A stretch of 24,127 nucleotides of DNA, from positions 1 to 24,127 of the IMG/VR virus record IMGVR_UViG_3300020578_000424. One strand, 5' to 3'. This document shows, in pieces, positions 6,474 to 13,943 of this stretch. Each line of letters opens with the position of its first letter. The first letter of the stretch is position 1. Below the pieces are notes generated by a model. That model was given only the letters and a program-made list of their open reading frames with translations, made no database searches and was not told where the DNA came from. Position numbers and translations under genes: made by a program. The stretch comes from a virus.

Positions 6474-7213
6474 TACTTAAGAAATCCTTTTAATTTAGTT
6501 GCTAATTCATCAAATGCCACAAAGTTAGCATCTTCAGTTTTATCAATAAGTGTTTGAATACGTGCCTCAATTTTCTTCTTATCTTCCTCGGGTATGTCTT
6601 TCCAGATTTTAGATTTTTCAAATAATGATTCTACATCTTCTAGGTTAAAGCTTTTATTAGCACCTTGAGGATCATTATCTACTAAAGCAAAATGATCAGC
6701 ATCAAATAGTTGTGAATATAAATCAACATTTTTAATTACATCTTCCCAGTTTCTAATTACAATACCTGGATCTAGTGATCTGTCTCTACTCATATTGCGA
6801 GATAAAGTAGTATATGGTGAAGCATATAATAAAACCATCATTACATCATAACCTTGTTTTTCTAGTTTTTCCTTTGTTTCCTTTACCTTTTTAAAGCTAC
6901 CACCTGTAATATCTAAAATAACTGGTTTTGTACCAATTGCTTTTTCTAATTCAGATCTGTATTGTTTTACAGCTACCGCTTGTGCTTTTGCTGCTGCTGA
7001 TAATTGTTCAGGTGAAAAATCTTTCATATTCATTGAACCACCACCAATTTTGGCTAATTCTGGTTCGTAGAATTTATCAGGATTTAACACATATTTTTGA
7101 TATTCAGTAGGAATAACAGATTTAACAAATGTCGACTTACCCACGTTAGATGGTCCAGCAATCAACACTGCTTTTAAATCTTTCTGTGCTTCCTTAATAA
7201 CTTTTAATTTCAT
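6473..7213 (-). CDS. Zeta-toxin-like P-loop kinase (246 aa)
   Basis: A P-loop NTPase with Walker A GPSNVGKST (20-28) directly after the first hydrophobic strand. LNPDKF (43-48) places Asp46 where zeta-toxin and polynucleotide-kinase families bind substrate. VILDITGG (98-105) is a Walker B-like strand, and SRNMSRDR (138-145) provides the Arg-rich lid. This order fits the zeta-toxin/PNK-like kinase group. The phosphate acceptor is unknown: a nucleic acid end, a nucleotide sugar, or another small molecule. About 13 residues precede the fold (MKLKVIKEAQKDL), and IKE followed by Ala matches the prohead-protease type site seen in neighbours. It is the first gene after a strong terminator, so it must have its own promoter or depend on read-through. 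No antitoxin-like gene lies beside it, which argues against a toxin-antitoxin pair. Confidence 0.83.
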   Translation of the reverse strand: MKLKVIKEAQKDLKAVLIAGPSNVGKSTFVKSVIPTEYQKYVLNPDKFYEPELAKIGGGSMNMKDFSPEQLSAAAKAQAVAVKQYRSELEKAIGTKPVILDITGGSFKKVKETKEKLEKQGYDVMMVLLYASPYTTLSRNMSRDRSLDPGIVIRNWEDVIKNVDLYSQLFDADHFALVDNDPQGANKSFNLEDVESLFEKSKIWKDIPEEDKKKIEARIQTLIDKTEDANFVAFDELATKLKGFLK

Positions 7214-7228
7214 GACGCTTAAAGATAA

Positions 7229-7260
7229 ATAAAAATTAGCGATTCCCCAAGGAGAACCGC
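7229..7260 (-). terminator. Intrinsic terminator after the PD-(D/E)XK nuclease gene
   Basis: On the coding strand the arms GCGGTTCTCC and GGGGAATCGC pair over ten positions with two G-U wobbles, separated by TT (in practice a nine-pair stem with a CTTG loop). They are followed by TAATTTTTAT. It lies downstream of the nuclease stop at 7285 and just before the kinase ATG at 7213. It is also the most GC-rich spot in an AT-rich gap. Confidence 0.72.
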
Positions 7261-7284
7261 CAATAAATATTTACCATTTCACCA

Positions 7285-8064
7285 TTAAATCATCTTGATA
7301 CTAGTAGGCAACGTTTCAGTTGCTGGTTTAGGATCAGGATTTTCAAGTTTATATATGTCGTATATATTTAAAAACATTTTAAAGTTATTTTCAATGTCTC
7401 CACAATTCTTTAACTGCCACCCATTTCCCTGTATTTTATCCTTAGAAGCGCCTCTAGTGGATGCTTTTAACCATAAAATACCGGTCTCATCAATCTTTTC
7501 GTTGTGTGTTTCTGTCCATGCTTTAGCATAAGCAGCTAACTGAAGATTATGCGATGTATGTAATGAATTAGATGTTTTAATATCTAATAACCATAATTTA
7601 TCTTGAAAACGACAAACAATATCTGTTGTTCCAGCAAAACAATATTCGTCTGAGAATAAATGATATTCTGTTGCTACTAATTCTGGTTTGTATTCATTCC
7701 AAAATTCGGCAAAATGCAGAATCATTTTCCATGCTTCAAGACTATATTTTGCCGTTCCGTCTTCATTAATCCAATTTAATTCGTTACCTAATAAAAACCA
7801 TTCTACTGCGTTATGTACTATAGTACCTTCAGTAGCTGCTTTGTTAGCAATAATTTCGCTGTTATGGCCTACATCTTTAAGCCAATTATGGAAAAATTGA
7901 TTTTTAGGAAAATAATTTAGAATAGAGGTTACTGAAGGATAGTATTTGCCATTACGTCTATAAAAACGTTGATCTAATACATTTAACTGTTTGTTATCCT
8001 CTGTGTATTCAACAATCCTTTTAATTTTAGGATCATGAATAATATTAGAGTTTTTTTCTATCAT
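7285..8064 (-). CDS. PD-(D/E)XK nuclease of the RecB/Cas4-like exonuclease group (259 aa)
   Basis: Probably a phage DNA exonuclease. The catalytic core is visible in order: SVTSIL (44-49), EGTIVHNAVEWF with the conserved His84, Glu133 in VATEYHLF, Asp148 in AGTTDIV, the DxK pair Asp161 and Lys163 in LLDIKTS (159-165), and the motif-III helix Gln175 in NLQLAAYA. This is the RecB-family signature (H, E, D, DxK, QxxxY). No Fe-S cysteine cluster like that of Cas4 is present. At about 260 aa it is a stand-alone nuclease, useful in recombination, DNA end processing or host DNA breakdown. Its ATG overlaps the primase stop by four bases (ATGA), placing it in the replication unit, and a terminator follows its stop. 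Confidence 0.87.
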   Translation of the reverse strand: MIEKNSNIIHDPKIKRIVEYTEDNKQLNVLDQRFYRRNGKYYPSVTSILNYFPKNQFFHNWLKDVGHNSEIIANKAATEGTIVHNAVEWFLLGNELNWINEDGTAKYSLEAWKMILHFAEFWNEYKPELVATEYHLFSDEYCFAGTTDIVCRFQDKLWLLDIKTSNSLHTSHNLQLAAYAKAWTETHNEKIDETGILWLKASTRGASKDKIQGNGWQLKNCGDIENNFKMFLNIYDIYKLENPDPKPATETLPTSIKMI

Positions 8065-8990
8065 GCTTGGTTTAATTTGAGAGAAAAGAATGATGAAAAA
8101 GTAAGCGGTACTGATGTTTGTACTAAATTAGTAAATTGTTCGAATCCCATTTCACTAGGGTCTTTATCGTCCATTTCTACTATGTAAACTTCTTTTCCAG
8201 AATTCATTATTTTCTCAGATAATTTGAGAGTATCTTTTATGGCGTCTTTATCTAAGGCGATATAGACTTTTTTGACGTCATTGGTAACGATTTTTTGCAT
8301 TAATTTTTTAGAAACAATCTTACCAAATAACGGAATAGCATTTCTTTTAACAGCAATAGCGTCAAATGCTCCCTCACATAAAATAACGGGAACATTCCAA
8401 TTAATTAAATTTTCAAAACCAATAATGTTTTTACTAGCAGTAGGGGCATCAAACTTTCTTCTAGGATCTTTCTCAAAACTACGTCCTACAAAATATTCTA
8501 GTGTACCGTTTTCGTTATACGAAGGAATGATAACCATATTTTCATAACGTCCTGATTCACAATATCCAATATTGTATTTTATAATATCTTCTTTTTTAAT
8601 TCCTCTTTTTTTCAAATATGAAGCAGCTTGTTTAGCAAGAGGAGTTGGTTTTGCTTCATATAGTAGAATAAATTCTTTAGGTAATTCTACTTTAACTTTT
8701 TCATCTTCATCTTTTCGTTTTTCAGAAAAACCTAATGTTGATCTAAGTTCAAATATTTTTTCTTTATCAATCTTTAATTTCTTAAATAAACCAACTAATG
8801 TTTTGCCTTTAGCATCACATACCCAACAATGCCATGGGTTTTCTCCCTTAGCCGTTGGAATCATGTTTATTTCCAATTTCTTTTTATGGTGGTTGCAAAA
8901 AGGACATTTATAGGAATAATTGCCTCTTGCTGTAGGAGAACCTTTTCCTAATATATTGTCTATTAGTCCAACAAGTATTGAATTAACCAT
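8061..8990 (-). CDS. DnaG-type DNA primase: zinc finger plus Toprim domain (309 aa)
   Basis: Synthesises RNA primers for lagging-strand DNA replication, playing the role T4 gp61 has. The N-terminal zinc-binding domain has CPFC (Cys29, Cys32), nearby His34/His35, and CWVC (Cys55, Cys58). A basic and acidic linker (90-105) leads to the catalytic core with YLKKRGI (125-131). The Toprim domain shows LCEGAFDA with Glu206, IALDKDA with Asp247 and Asp249, and DDKDPSEMG with Asp275/Asp277 as metal ligands. Length is close to a minimal phage primase, and no helicase domain is fused, so the helicase must be encoded elsewhere. The first gene of the pair with the nuclease, it follows a 23-base gap (8991-9013) containing GTATATTGAGATT before the ATG and no Shine-Dalgarno sequence. 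Confidence 0.9.
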   Translation of the reverse strand: MVNSILVGLIDNILGKGSPTARGNYSYKCPFCNHHKKKLEINMIPTAKGENPWHCWVCDAKGKTLVGLFKKLKIDKEKIFELRSTLGFSEKRKDEDEKVKVELPKEFILLYEAKPTPLAKQAASYLKKRGIKKEDIIKYNIGYCESGRYENMVIIPSYNENGTLEYFVGRSFEKDPRRKFDAPTASKNIIGFENLINWNVPVILCEGAFDAIAVKRNAIPLFGKIVSKKLMQKIVTNDVKKVYIALDKDAIKDTLKLSEKIMNSGKEVYIVEMDDKDPSEMGFEQFTNLVQTSVPLTFSSFFSLKLNQA

Positions 8991-9013
8991 AATCTCAATA
9001 TACGAAAGTATCT

Positions 9014-9451
9014 TTAGTTAACAAAATCTTTTTTAAAGAATTTGCCTAACACATTATCATTGTAAGATAAACTAGGAGATACTAAGCATTCAAATTTACA
9101 TTGATAATGCATTTCGTAGTATGTAAGTAGTTTTTTTGTTTTACAAGGCATAAGTATCATACATTCAAAATAACTACCCCCTAATTCTTTTACATCAGTG
9201 AGTAATTCTTTAGATGATCCCCAATATGTTTTCCAGTCGCTTTCTACTTTAATTATTTCAAAAGCAGATTTGCGACCAGGTCCTGTTTGTTCAGCAAGTT
9301 GTTTTTTGGTTAATTTTTTCTTCTTGTTAAACCAGAAGTATTTTTTACCAATATAAAATCTACCATCGGTTAAATTGGTAATTTTATAAACAAAACCTAA
9401 ATAATCTTCGGGATTTAATTTATCCCAATATAACCATTTACCTGTATCCAT
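9014..9451 (-). CDS. GIY-YIG nuclease family protein (145 aa)
   Basis: The region GFVYKITNLTDGRFYIGKK (19-37) is a GIY-YIG core: Tyr22 and Lys23-Ile24 stand for GIY, Tyr33-Ile34-Gly35 for YIG. Further candidates are Glu113 in YYEMHYQ (catalytic metal ligand) and Asn131/Asn133 in YNDNVLGKFF (the Asn of the family). The WKTYWGSSK segment (73-81) and a Lys-rich insertion (43-50) lie between. It could be a free-standing homing-type nuclease, or a stable phage nuclease like T4 endonuclease II, which shares the fold. It is joined to the 102-aa tail gene by a TAATG overlap at 9451, an intimacy that argues against a recent selfish insertion. No DNA-binding finger follows the catalytic domain. Confidence 0.75.
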   Translation of the reverse strand: MDTGKWLYWDKLNPEDYLGFVYKITNLTDGRFYIGKKYFWFNKKKKLTKKQLAEQTGPGRKSAFEIIKVESDWKTYWGSSKELLTDVKELGGSYFECMILMPCKTKKLLTYYEMHYQCKFECLVSPSLSYNDNVLGKFFKKDFVN

Positions 9452-9759
9452 TATGTATCGTATTTTATAACAAATGTTGTGTCAACCATATTTGAAATAG
9501 GAATAGGTTGAGATAATTTTCCAACTAATAATAATTCATTTAATTCATTGTAAATACCAACAGTAGTTACATAAGGTCTAAAATTAGAACCTGTAGCAAA
9601 CGGAAGTAAATCACCATTGCTGCCTGTATTAATAGAAGGATTTTGAGATTGGTTAAATTCATTTTCAGTAATAGTACAACGTATCTCATTTTCATATAGA
9701 ATATATGTGTTTTTAAAACTCATTTCAAATGAACCTGTATGTATTGAAGATATTGGCAT
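9451..9759 (-). CDS. Small virion structural protein, paralogue of the 368-aa protein C-terminus (102 aa)
   Basis: Residues 30-102 align by eye with the last 80 residues of the 368-aa protein (12831-13937): ENEFNQSQNPSI against NSDFNYSTNPSI, YVTTVGIYNELNELLLVGKLS against YPTTVGLYNDNNELLAVAKLS, then Pro-rich turn and a final beta strand. The short N-terminus (SIHTGSFEMSFKN) is also of the Ser/Gly tail-protein style. I infer a tail or baseplate component, perhaps an assembly partner of the adhesin encoded upstream. A TATTTATA box lies 5 bases before the ATG in the 26-base gap, and there is no Shine-Dalgarno sequence. A TAATG overlap couples it to the GIY-YIG gene. Confidence 0.78.
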   Translation of the reverse strand: MPISSIHTGSFEMSFKNTYILYENEIRCTITENEFNQSQNPSINTGSNGDLLPFATGSNFRPYVTTVGIYNELNELLLVGKLSQPIPISNMVDTTFVIKYDT

Positions 9760-9764
9760 TTAAT

Positions 9765-9772
9765 TATAAATA
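9765..9772 (-). promoter_or_regulatory. Weak promoter-like TATTTATA box
   Basis: The coding strand carries AATATTTATAATT in the 26-base gap before the 102-aa gene. It resembles the core of the GTATATTTATATAG motif found in other gaps, but in such AT-rich DNA a match of this length could be chance. Confidence 0.2.
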
Positions 9773-9780
9773 TTTTTAAA

Positions 9781-9807
9781 ACCCACTATTCCGGTAGATA
9801 CCCGGAA
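9781..9807 (-). terminator. Possible terminator hairpin overlapping the adhesin stop codon
   Basis: Coding-strand arms TTCCGG and CCGGAA (9802-9807 and 9789-9794) form a perfect six-pair stem with a seven-base loop that encodes the last codons. It is followed by the TAG stop and then GGGTTTTAAAAA. The T tract is short and displaced, so termination is likely partial at best. An mRNA-stabilising 3' structure is the alternative. Confidence 0.35.
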
Positions 9808-12800
9808 CTGTAATTTATAGTTACTATGTAATTAAAAGTACCTGTTATATATAAAGGATTAGATATAAAATTAGCATATGTAACTCCTGAAAAAGTTGTA
9901 GGTCCTAATAAATAATTTGTTGAAGATTCATATCCAACAGCACCACTAGTAACTGCTATAGTTGCAAAAATATCTCCTTGAGGGTCTAACGCTTGATCAA
10001 GTAAAGCATTTACTGTATATGAACCTAATCCTGGAGGTACTGGAATGGTATGTAAAGAAGAAGTAGTAGTTACACCGTTCCATGCTAAATTAAAATTTGA
10101 ACTAGTAACAGCCGCACCATATTGATATTGAAGCTGAGTGAAAGATGTTACTTTAATTGGATTATTATTAATAGTAGTACTTATAGTTTTAGATACTGCT
10201 ATAGGACAAGGATCAAAATTATTTACCCATCCCCCTACTGCTGTTCCTAATCCAATATCTCCAACATTACCAATTCCATCAGAATAGCTACCTACAGAGG
10301 CTGTGATTGTTTGAGCACAATTATCCCAAATTAAAGCATTTATATCTCCATTTGCCGCTAATAATGAACTAAGATTTGTTATTGTTGAGGATGCAGTAGC
10401 GCTACTTGCAAAAGAAGATGATAAATAAAATATTGTGGGGGACCCAACAGCACAATTACAAACATTTGATGTAATACTACCATCAAAGCATACTGGGATT
10501 TGTTGTACTACTTGTGGGGCTAAAGATAGATAATATGAAGGACTATAATTTGAAGATGTACAATTATTATTATCTGTTCCTAACAATACCCAGTTAGTAG
10601 ATGCAGTTAAACAAGATTGAGTTAATAATAGTTGTTGAGTAGATGTTGTGGAAGCAGTTATTGTGTATTGTAAACTTAATCCAGCACTTGAACTTAAATA
10701 TAATGAAGCTGTATAACCACCACCTGTATCTAAAGTACCTCCTTGAAATGCAAATCTAATACGATAAGGACCAACAAGTGAAGATAAAGCAGGAGTTCTA
10801 TCTATAGTAAATGAAGATGATTTAAATTCGGTGGGTTGATTAACAGCATAAGGACCAAAAGTATAATAACATCCTGTAGCTGAATCTGTAACAGTTAAGG
10901 TATAACTACCTATATTTAGATTAATAATATTTACACTATTTGAAGTAAACCCACTAGGACCAGTAAATACAGGACTTAAACTACCAGAGCCTCCAGTTAA
11001 AGAACCTCCAGTAATGCTTCCGCCACCACCACTTCCATAACATGAAGAAGAGGCAATAGTAAACCCTGCAAATCCAACCGCTGTAACAGATCCTACTGTT
11101 ATAATACTTGAAGTAGTACTATTACATCCTGTACTATCACTTACATATAATTCATAGTTTCCAGCAGATAATCCTACAGGATCTTCTACAAAACTTACAA
11201 AAGAGACACCACTATTGTTTGTCCATCTGTAGTTGTATAAACCAGATCCTCCAGTTACACTAATAGCAATACCTCCATTTGGTTGTCCTGTACCTCCTGG
11301 GCAATCAGCTTCAACTGATTGAAGGGAAATATTAATTGGGGGAGGAGTTGTAATAGTAATATTAGAAGAAGTAGTACAATTATTATTATCTTTCCAAGTC
11401 ACAGTATAACTACCACTATTTAATCCTGTAAACACATAAGAACCTCCAACTAGTGGAAAATATCCACTATTATAGGAACCTGATTGATAACTTGCTGATA
11501 AAGCATTTGTTGGGTTTCCACCTGTAGCACTAGCAGATATAATACCTGTACTTCCATTTATACAAGTATCTAAATAACTTGGGTTTGGAACTATAGGAAA
11601 CAATTGCGTGTCTAAAGAATAAGAAATAATAGTTCCTTCTACATCTTTAAGATAAACATTGACGTTATCTGCTGTTGGAACAGATAAACTTACAATAGGT
11701 TGATATAAAGAAGGACATCCACTAAATCCAGTATAAGTTATATTATCTAAGGAATAGCTATATGGAGGAATACCTAAATCAAGTGAAAAAGTTACTGATT
11801 GACTTGCTACATCACCCCAACATCCCGAAGTATGAGCAATAAATGATGAAGTAAATTCACTTGATAATATAGTTAAACTACAAGTAGCTAAATTACTTGT
11901 TGTTCCTTTATCATTATTTACTGTGTATAATATTTTGTATACACCAGGAGTAACTTGTAAATTATTAGCACCACAATCAGTAATATGAATATCTCCACTT
12001 ACAATTGAAAATGAAGGAAAACTATATCCTGTTAAAGGATAAGTTATCACGGTTGCATCATCAATATTGCTACAATCATCAAAATCATTTGCTAAAATAT
12101 CTAATACTTTACTTTGAGAAACATTTAATATTACATAATTATCATTTAAAGCAACAGGATCAGAAGGATAAAAACATAAGTAATCTGGATTTGTTATAAT
12201 AGCAAATCCTGGGGAATAAACTATGTTTCCAATGTATGTTTTTGTATCATTTACCCCAGCATACCAAGATCCACTATAAGGTCCTTCATTATAAATTGAC
12301 CCGGAGTTTATATAATCCCATAAATTGCCTTGACCATCATCTTGAATATAATAAGTGGAACTTGAAATTATAAAGGTACCTGGTTGAACACCATTACCAT
12401 AAATGTCTTGGGGAATAGAAATTACTCTAATTTTAGGTTGAGTAGCAGATGAAGTATTAGTATTAAAAATTTTTACTACTGTAGCATCAAAAGCGCCAGA
12501 TGCTAAGGTCGTTTGGTTATAATTTTCATATGAAGAAGATACAAAAAATGAACCTGATTGTGATCCTGAAATGTAGTTTTGGTAATATAATTTTTGAATT
12601 GAATCAAAAATTAATCTTCTATACTGGCCATTGTTTTTTACATCATTAATAGGATCAAAAGCATTATAAACTGTTCCGCTTATAATATATTGAGGATCGT
12701 ATTCACCAGTATAAACTATTATTCCAGAGCTAGATAAACTATTGCTCGGAAAGGTATATTGCTTATTGGCAATATACGGCGATATCGAAATATCGGATCC

Positions 12801-12827
12801 TTTTAATGTTTTGTATGCAAAACTCAT
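9786..12827 (-). CDS. Large tail adhesin with SprB-like repeats (1013 aa)
   Basis: A probable receptor-binding tail protein. Residues 1-215 form an N-terminal region typical of phage baseplate or fibre attachment (RVISIPQDIYGNGVQPGTF at 134-152, then SSSTYYIQDDGQGNLWDYI). Residues 222-320 resemble a bacterial cadherin/Ig-like domain (ALNDNY...VLDILANDFD). Residues 336-668 hold four tandem units that start with Cys336, Cys422, Cys509 and Cys596 and resemble SprB repeats (TGG, GLNSGSYTVTWKDNNNC, LSAGNYELYVSDSTGC, LNIGSYTLTVTDSATGC). Residues 780-1013 are Cys- and Ser-rich and end in a beta-rich tip. No signal peptide, as expected for a virion protein. SprB repeats are known from adhesins of gliding Bacteroidetes, so the domain was probably gained from such a host or a relative's genome and may contact the host surface. 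The gene sits between the 368-aa and 102-aa paralogous proteins. Confidence 0.85.
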   Translation of the reverse strand: MSFAYKTLKGSDISISPYIANKQYTFPSNSLSSSGIIVYTGEYDPQYIISGTVYNAFDPINDVKNNGQYRRLIFDSIQKLYYQNYISGSQSGSFFVSSSYENYNQTTLASGAFDATVVKIFNTNTSSATQPKIRVISIPQDIYGNGVQPGTFIISSSTYYIQDDGQGNLWDYINSGSIYNEGPYSGSWYAGVNDTKTYIGNIVYSPGFAIITNPDYLCFYPSDPVALNDNYVILNVSQSKVLDILANDFDDCSNIDDATVITYPLTGYSFPSFSIVSGDIHITDCGANNLQVTPGVYKILYTVNNDKGTTSNLATCSLTILSSEFTSSFIAHTSGCWGDVASQSVTFSLDLGIPPYSYSLDNITYTGFSGCPSLYQPIVSLSVPTADNVNVYLKDVEGTIISYSLDTQLFPIVPNPSYLDTCINGSTGIISASATGGNPTNALSASYQSGSYNSGYFPLVGGSYVFTGLNSGSYTVTWKDNNNCTTSSNITITTPPPINISLQSVEADCPGGTGQPNGGIAISVTGGSGLYNYRWTNNSGVSFVSFVEDPVGLSAGNYELYVSDSTGCNSTTSSIITVGSVTAVGFAGFTIASSSCYGSGGGGSITGGSLTGGSGSLSPVFTGPSGFTSNSVNIINLNIGSYTLTVTDSATGCYYTFGPYAVNQPTEFKSSSFTIDRTPALSSLVGPYRIRFAFQGGTLDTGGGYTASLYLSSSAGLSLQYTITASTTSTQQLLLTQSCLTASTNWVLLGTDNNNCTSSNYSPSYYLSLAPQVVQQIPVCFDGSITSNVCNCAVGSPTIFYLSSSFASSATASSTITNLSSLLAANGDINALIWDNCAQTITASVGSYSDGIGNVGDIGLGTAVGGWVNNFDPCPIAVSKTISTTINNNPIKVTSFTQLQYQYGAAVTSSNFNLAWNGVTTTSSLHTIPVPPGLGSYTVNALLDQALDPQGDIFATIAVTSGAVGYESSTNYLLGPTTFSGVTYANFISNPLYITGTFNYIVTINYSSGYLPE
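10824..11822 (-). repeat. Four tandem SprB-like protein repeats, about 86-87 residues each
   Basis: Within the 1013-aa protein, unit-initiating cysteines lie at residues 336, 422, 509 and 596, spacings of 86, 87 and 87. Units 2-4 each have a second Cys (484, 568, 653) after a GSYT(V/L)TV-D or GNYELYVSD strand. The first unit is the most diverged. DNA-level identity is low, so this is an old protein-domain array and not a recent duplication. Confidence 0.75.
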
Positions 12828-12830
12828 TCA

Positions 12831-13937
12831 TTAGAAATCTAACTTAACACGAATATATATTTCTTTTGTAAAATCCTTTGGTAAGGCTTTTGACAATTTA
12901 GCTACTGCTAATAATTCATTATTATCATTATACAAACCTACTGTTGTTGGGTAAGTTTGAGGATTATTTACTAATGATGGATATATAAATTCACCACTAC
13001 CACTAATAATAGAGGGGTTTGTTGAATAATTAAAATCTGAATTTATAGCTCTTACAAACACATAATCTGAACTAATTTGTTCTTCACTATTAATTTGAAA
13101 TGAACCAGAAGATAATGATCCTGAAATTGATTGGAATAATCTAGCAATTGAGCCAGAAGGTCCTGTTAAATCACCATTATAAGTTGTAGCAACAGAAGCT
13201 GAATATGGTTGAATATTTACACCTCCTGAAGCAAAAGGTAAAGCTAATGCTCTTGGGTTTAATAAAATTAAACCAACATCAGGTAAGTATTTACCATAAG
13301 ATCCTGAAGGAGTATAACCAGCAGAAACTCCTGGAAATGATGCTGTTGTAATAGCAGTACCATTTGTGCCACTTACTATATCATAAACTCTACCTGCATC
13401 GCAATAAGTAACTGTTGATACGTTATTACTATTATTTGTTAATACAATAGATCCAGTATGAGGAGTAGGTAAATTACCACCCCCACCTAAACAAGATAAT
13501 CTTAAATTAAATGTACCTAAGAATAAATGATCTTTGTAACGAGCTCTTTCAATGTTAATTACATATAAATCTACTGAACTTGTATTATTTAATCCAAAGT
13601 TAAAATTTGTATTTTCATCACCATTAACTAATGTTCTATATTGTCCATAAGTTACTCTTGTAGGAGTATTATTAGGAACTAATAAATTGTAAGGAGCTGA
13701 ACCTGAACTATCTACTCTACCATAAGCGATAGAAAACTGAATTTCTGCACTTGCCGTTAACGCAGGATTTGATTGGTATACATTTAAGTAATTAGCAGAA
13801 CCAGTAGTAGTTCCACCTACTCCTGTTGATGAAGTAAAAAATGTAGTTAATGTAGGAGTAGCATTTGACCATAGTGTGGTTGTAACTGAATCTGCACTTA
13901 CTACAAAATCTTCAGGATTTAATTGTATATAGCTCAT
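12831..13937 (-). CDS. Virion structural protein, cyanophage-type tail/baseplate family (368 aa)
   Basis: The N-terminal half, LNPEDFVVSADSVTTTLWS (6-24), then TTFFTSSTGVGGTT, SAEIQFSIAYGR (63-74), TRVTYGQYRTLV (88-99) and YVINIERARYKDHL (124-137), matches a family I recognise from T4-like cyanophage virion proteins of undefined position. A central segment has GSYGKYLPDVGLILLNP. The last 80 residues form a separate module ending YPTTVGLYNDNNELLAVAKLS, shared with the 102-aa protein encoded downstream. The expected place is the tail or baseplate periphery. It lies 3 bases from the adhesin gene and 6 bases from the 220-aa gene, so all three are probably one transcription unit and may be assembled together. 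Confidence 0.8.
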   Translation of the reverse strand: MSYIQLNPEDFVVSADSVTTTLWSNATPTLTTFFTSSTGVGGTTTGSANYLNVYQSNPALTASAEIQFSIAYGRVDSSGSAPYNLLVPNNTPTRVTYGQYRTLVNGDENTNFNFGLNNTSSVDLYVINIERARYKDHLFLGTFNLRLSCLGGGGNLPTPHTGSIVLTNNSNNVSTVTYCDAGRVYDIVSGTNGTAITTASFPGVSAGYTPSGSYGKYLPDVGLILLNPRALALPFASGGVNIQPYSASVATTYNGDLTGPSGSIARLFQSISGSLSSGSFQINSEEQISSDYVFVRAINSDFNYSTNPSIISGSGEFIYPSLVNNPQTYPTTVGLYNDNNELLAVAKLSKALPKDFTKEIYIRVKLDF

Positions 13938-13943
13938 ATTTTA

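Noticed and set aside
6473-7213. Zeta-like kinase as half of a toxin-antitoxin pair
   Set aside because: No small epsilon-like partner lies beside it. The neighbour upstream is the nuclease behind a terminator, and the downstream one is the HAD/peptidase fusion.
7285-8064. The nuclease as Cas4 of a CRISPR system
   Set aside because: It lacks the Fe-S cysteine cluster, and there are no cas genes or arrays in the window.
10824-11822. The adhesin repeats as a CRISPR array or DNA satellite
   Set aside because: Periodicity is at protein level (about 260 bases per unit) with diverged DNA and an intact reading frame.
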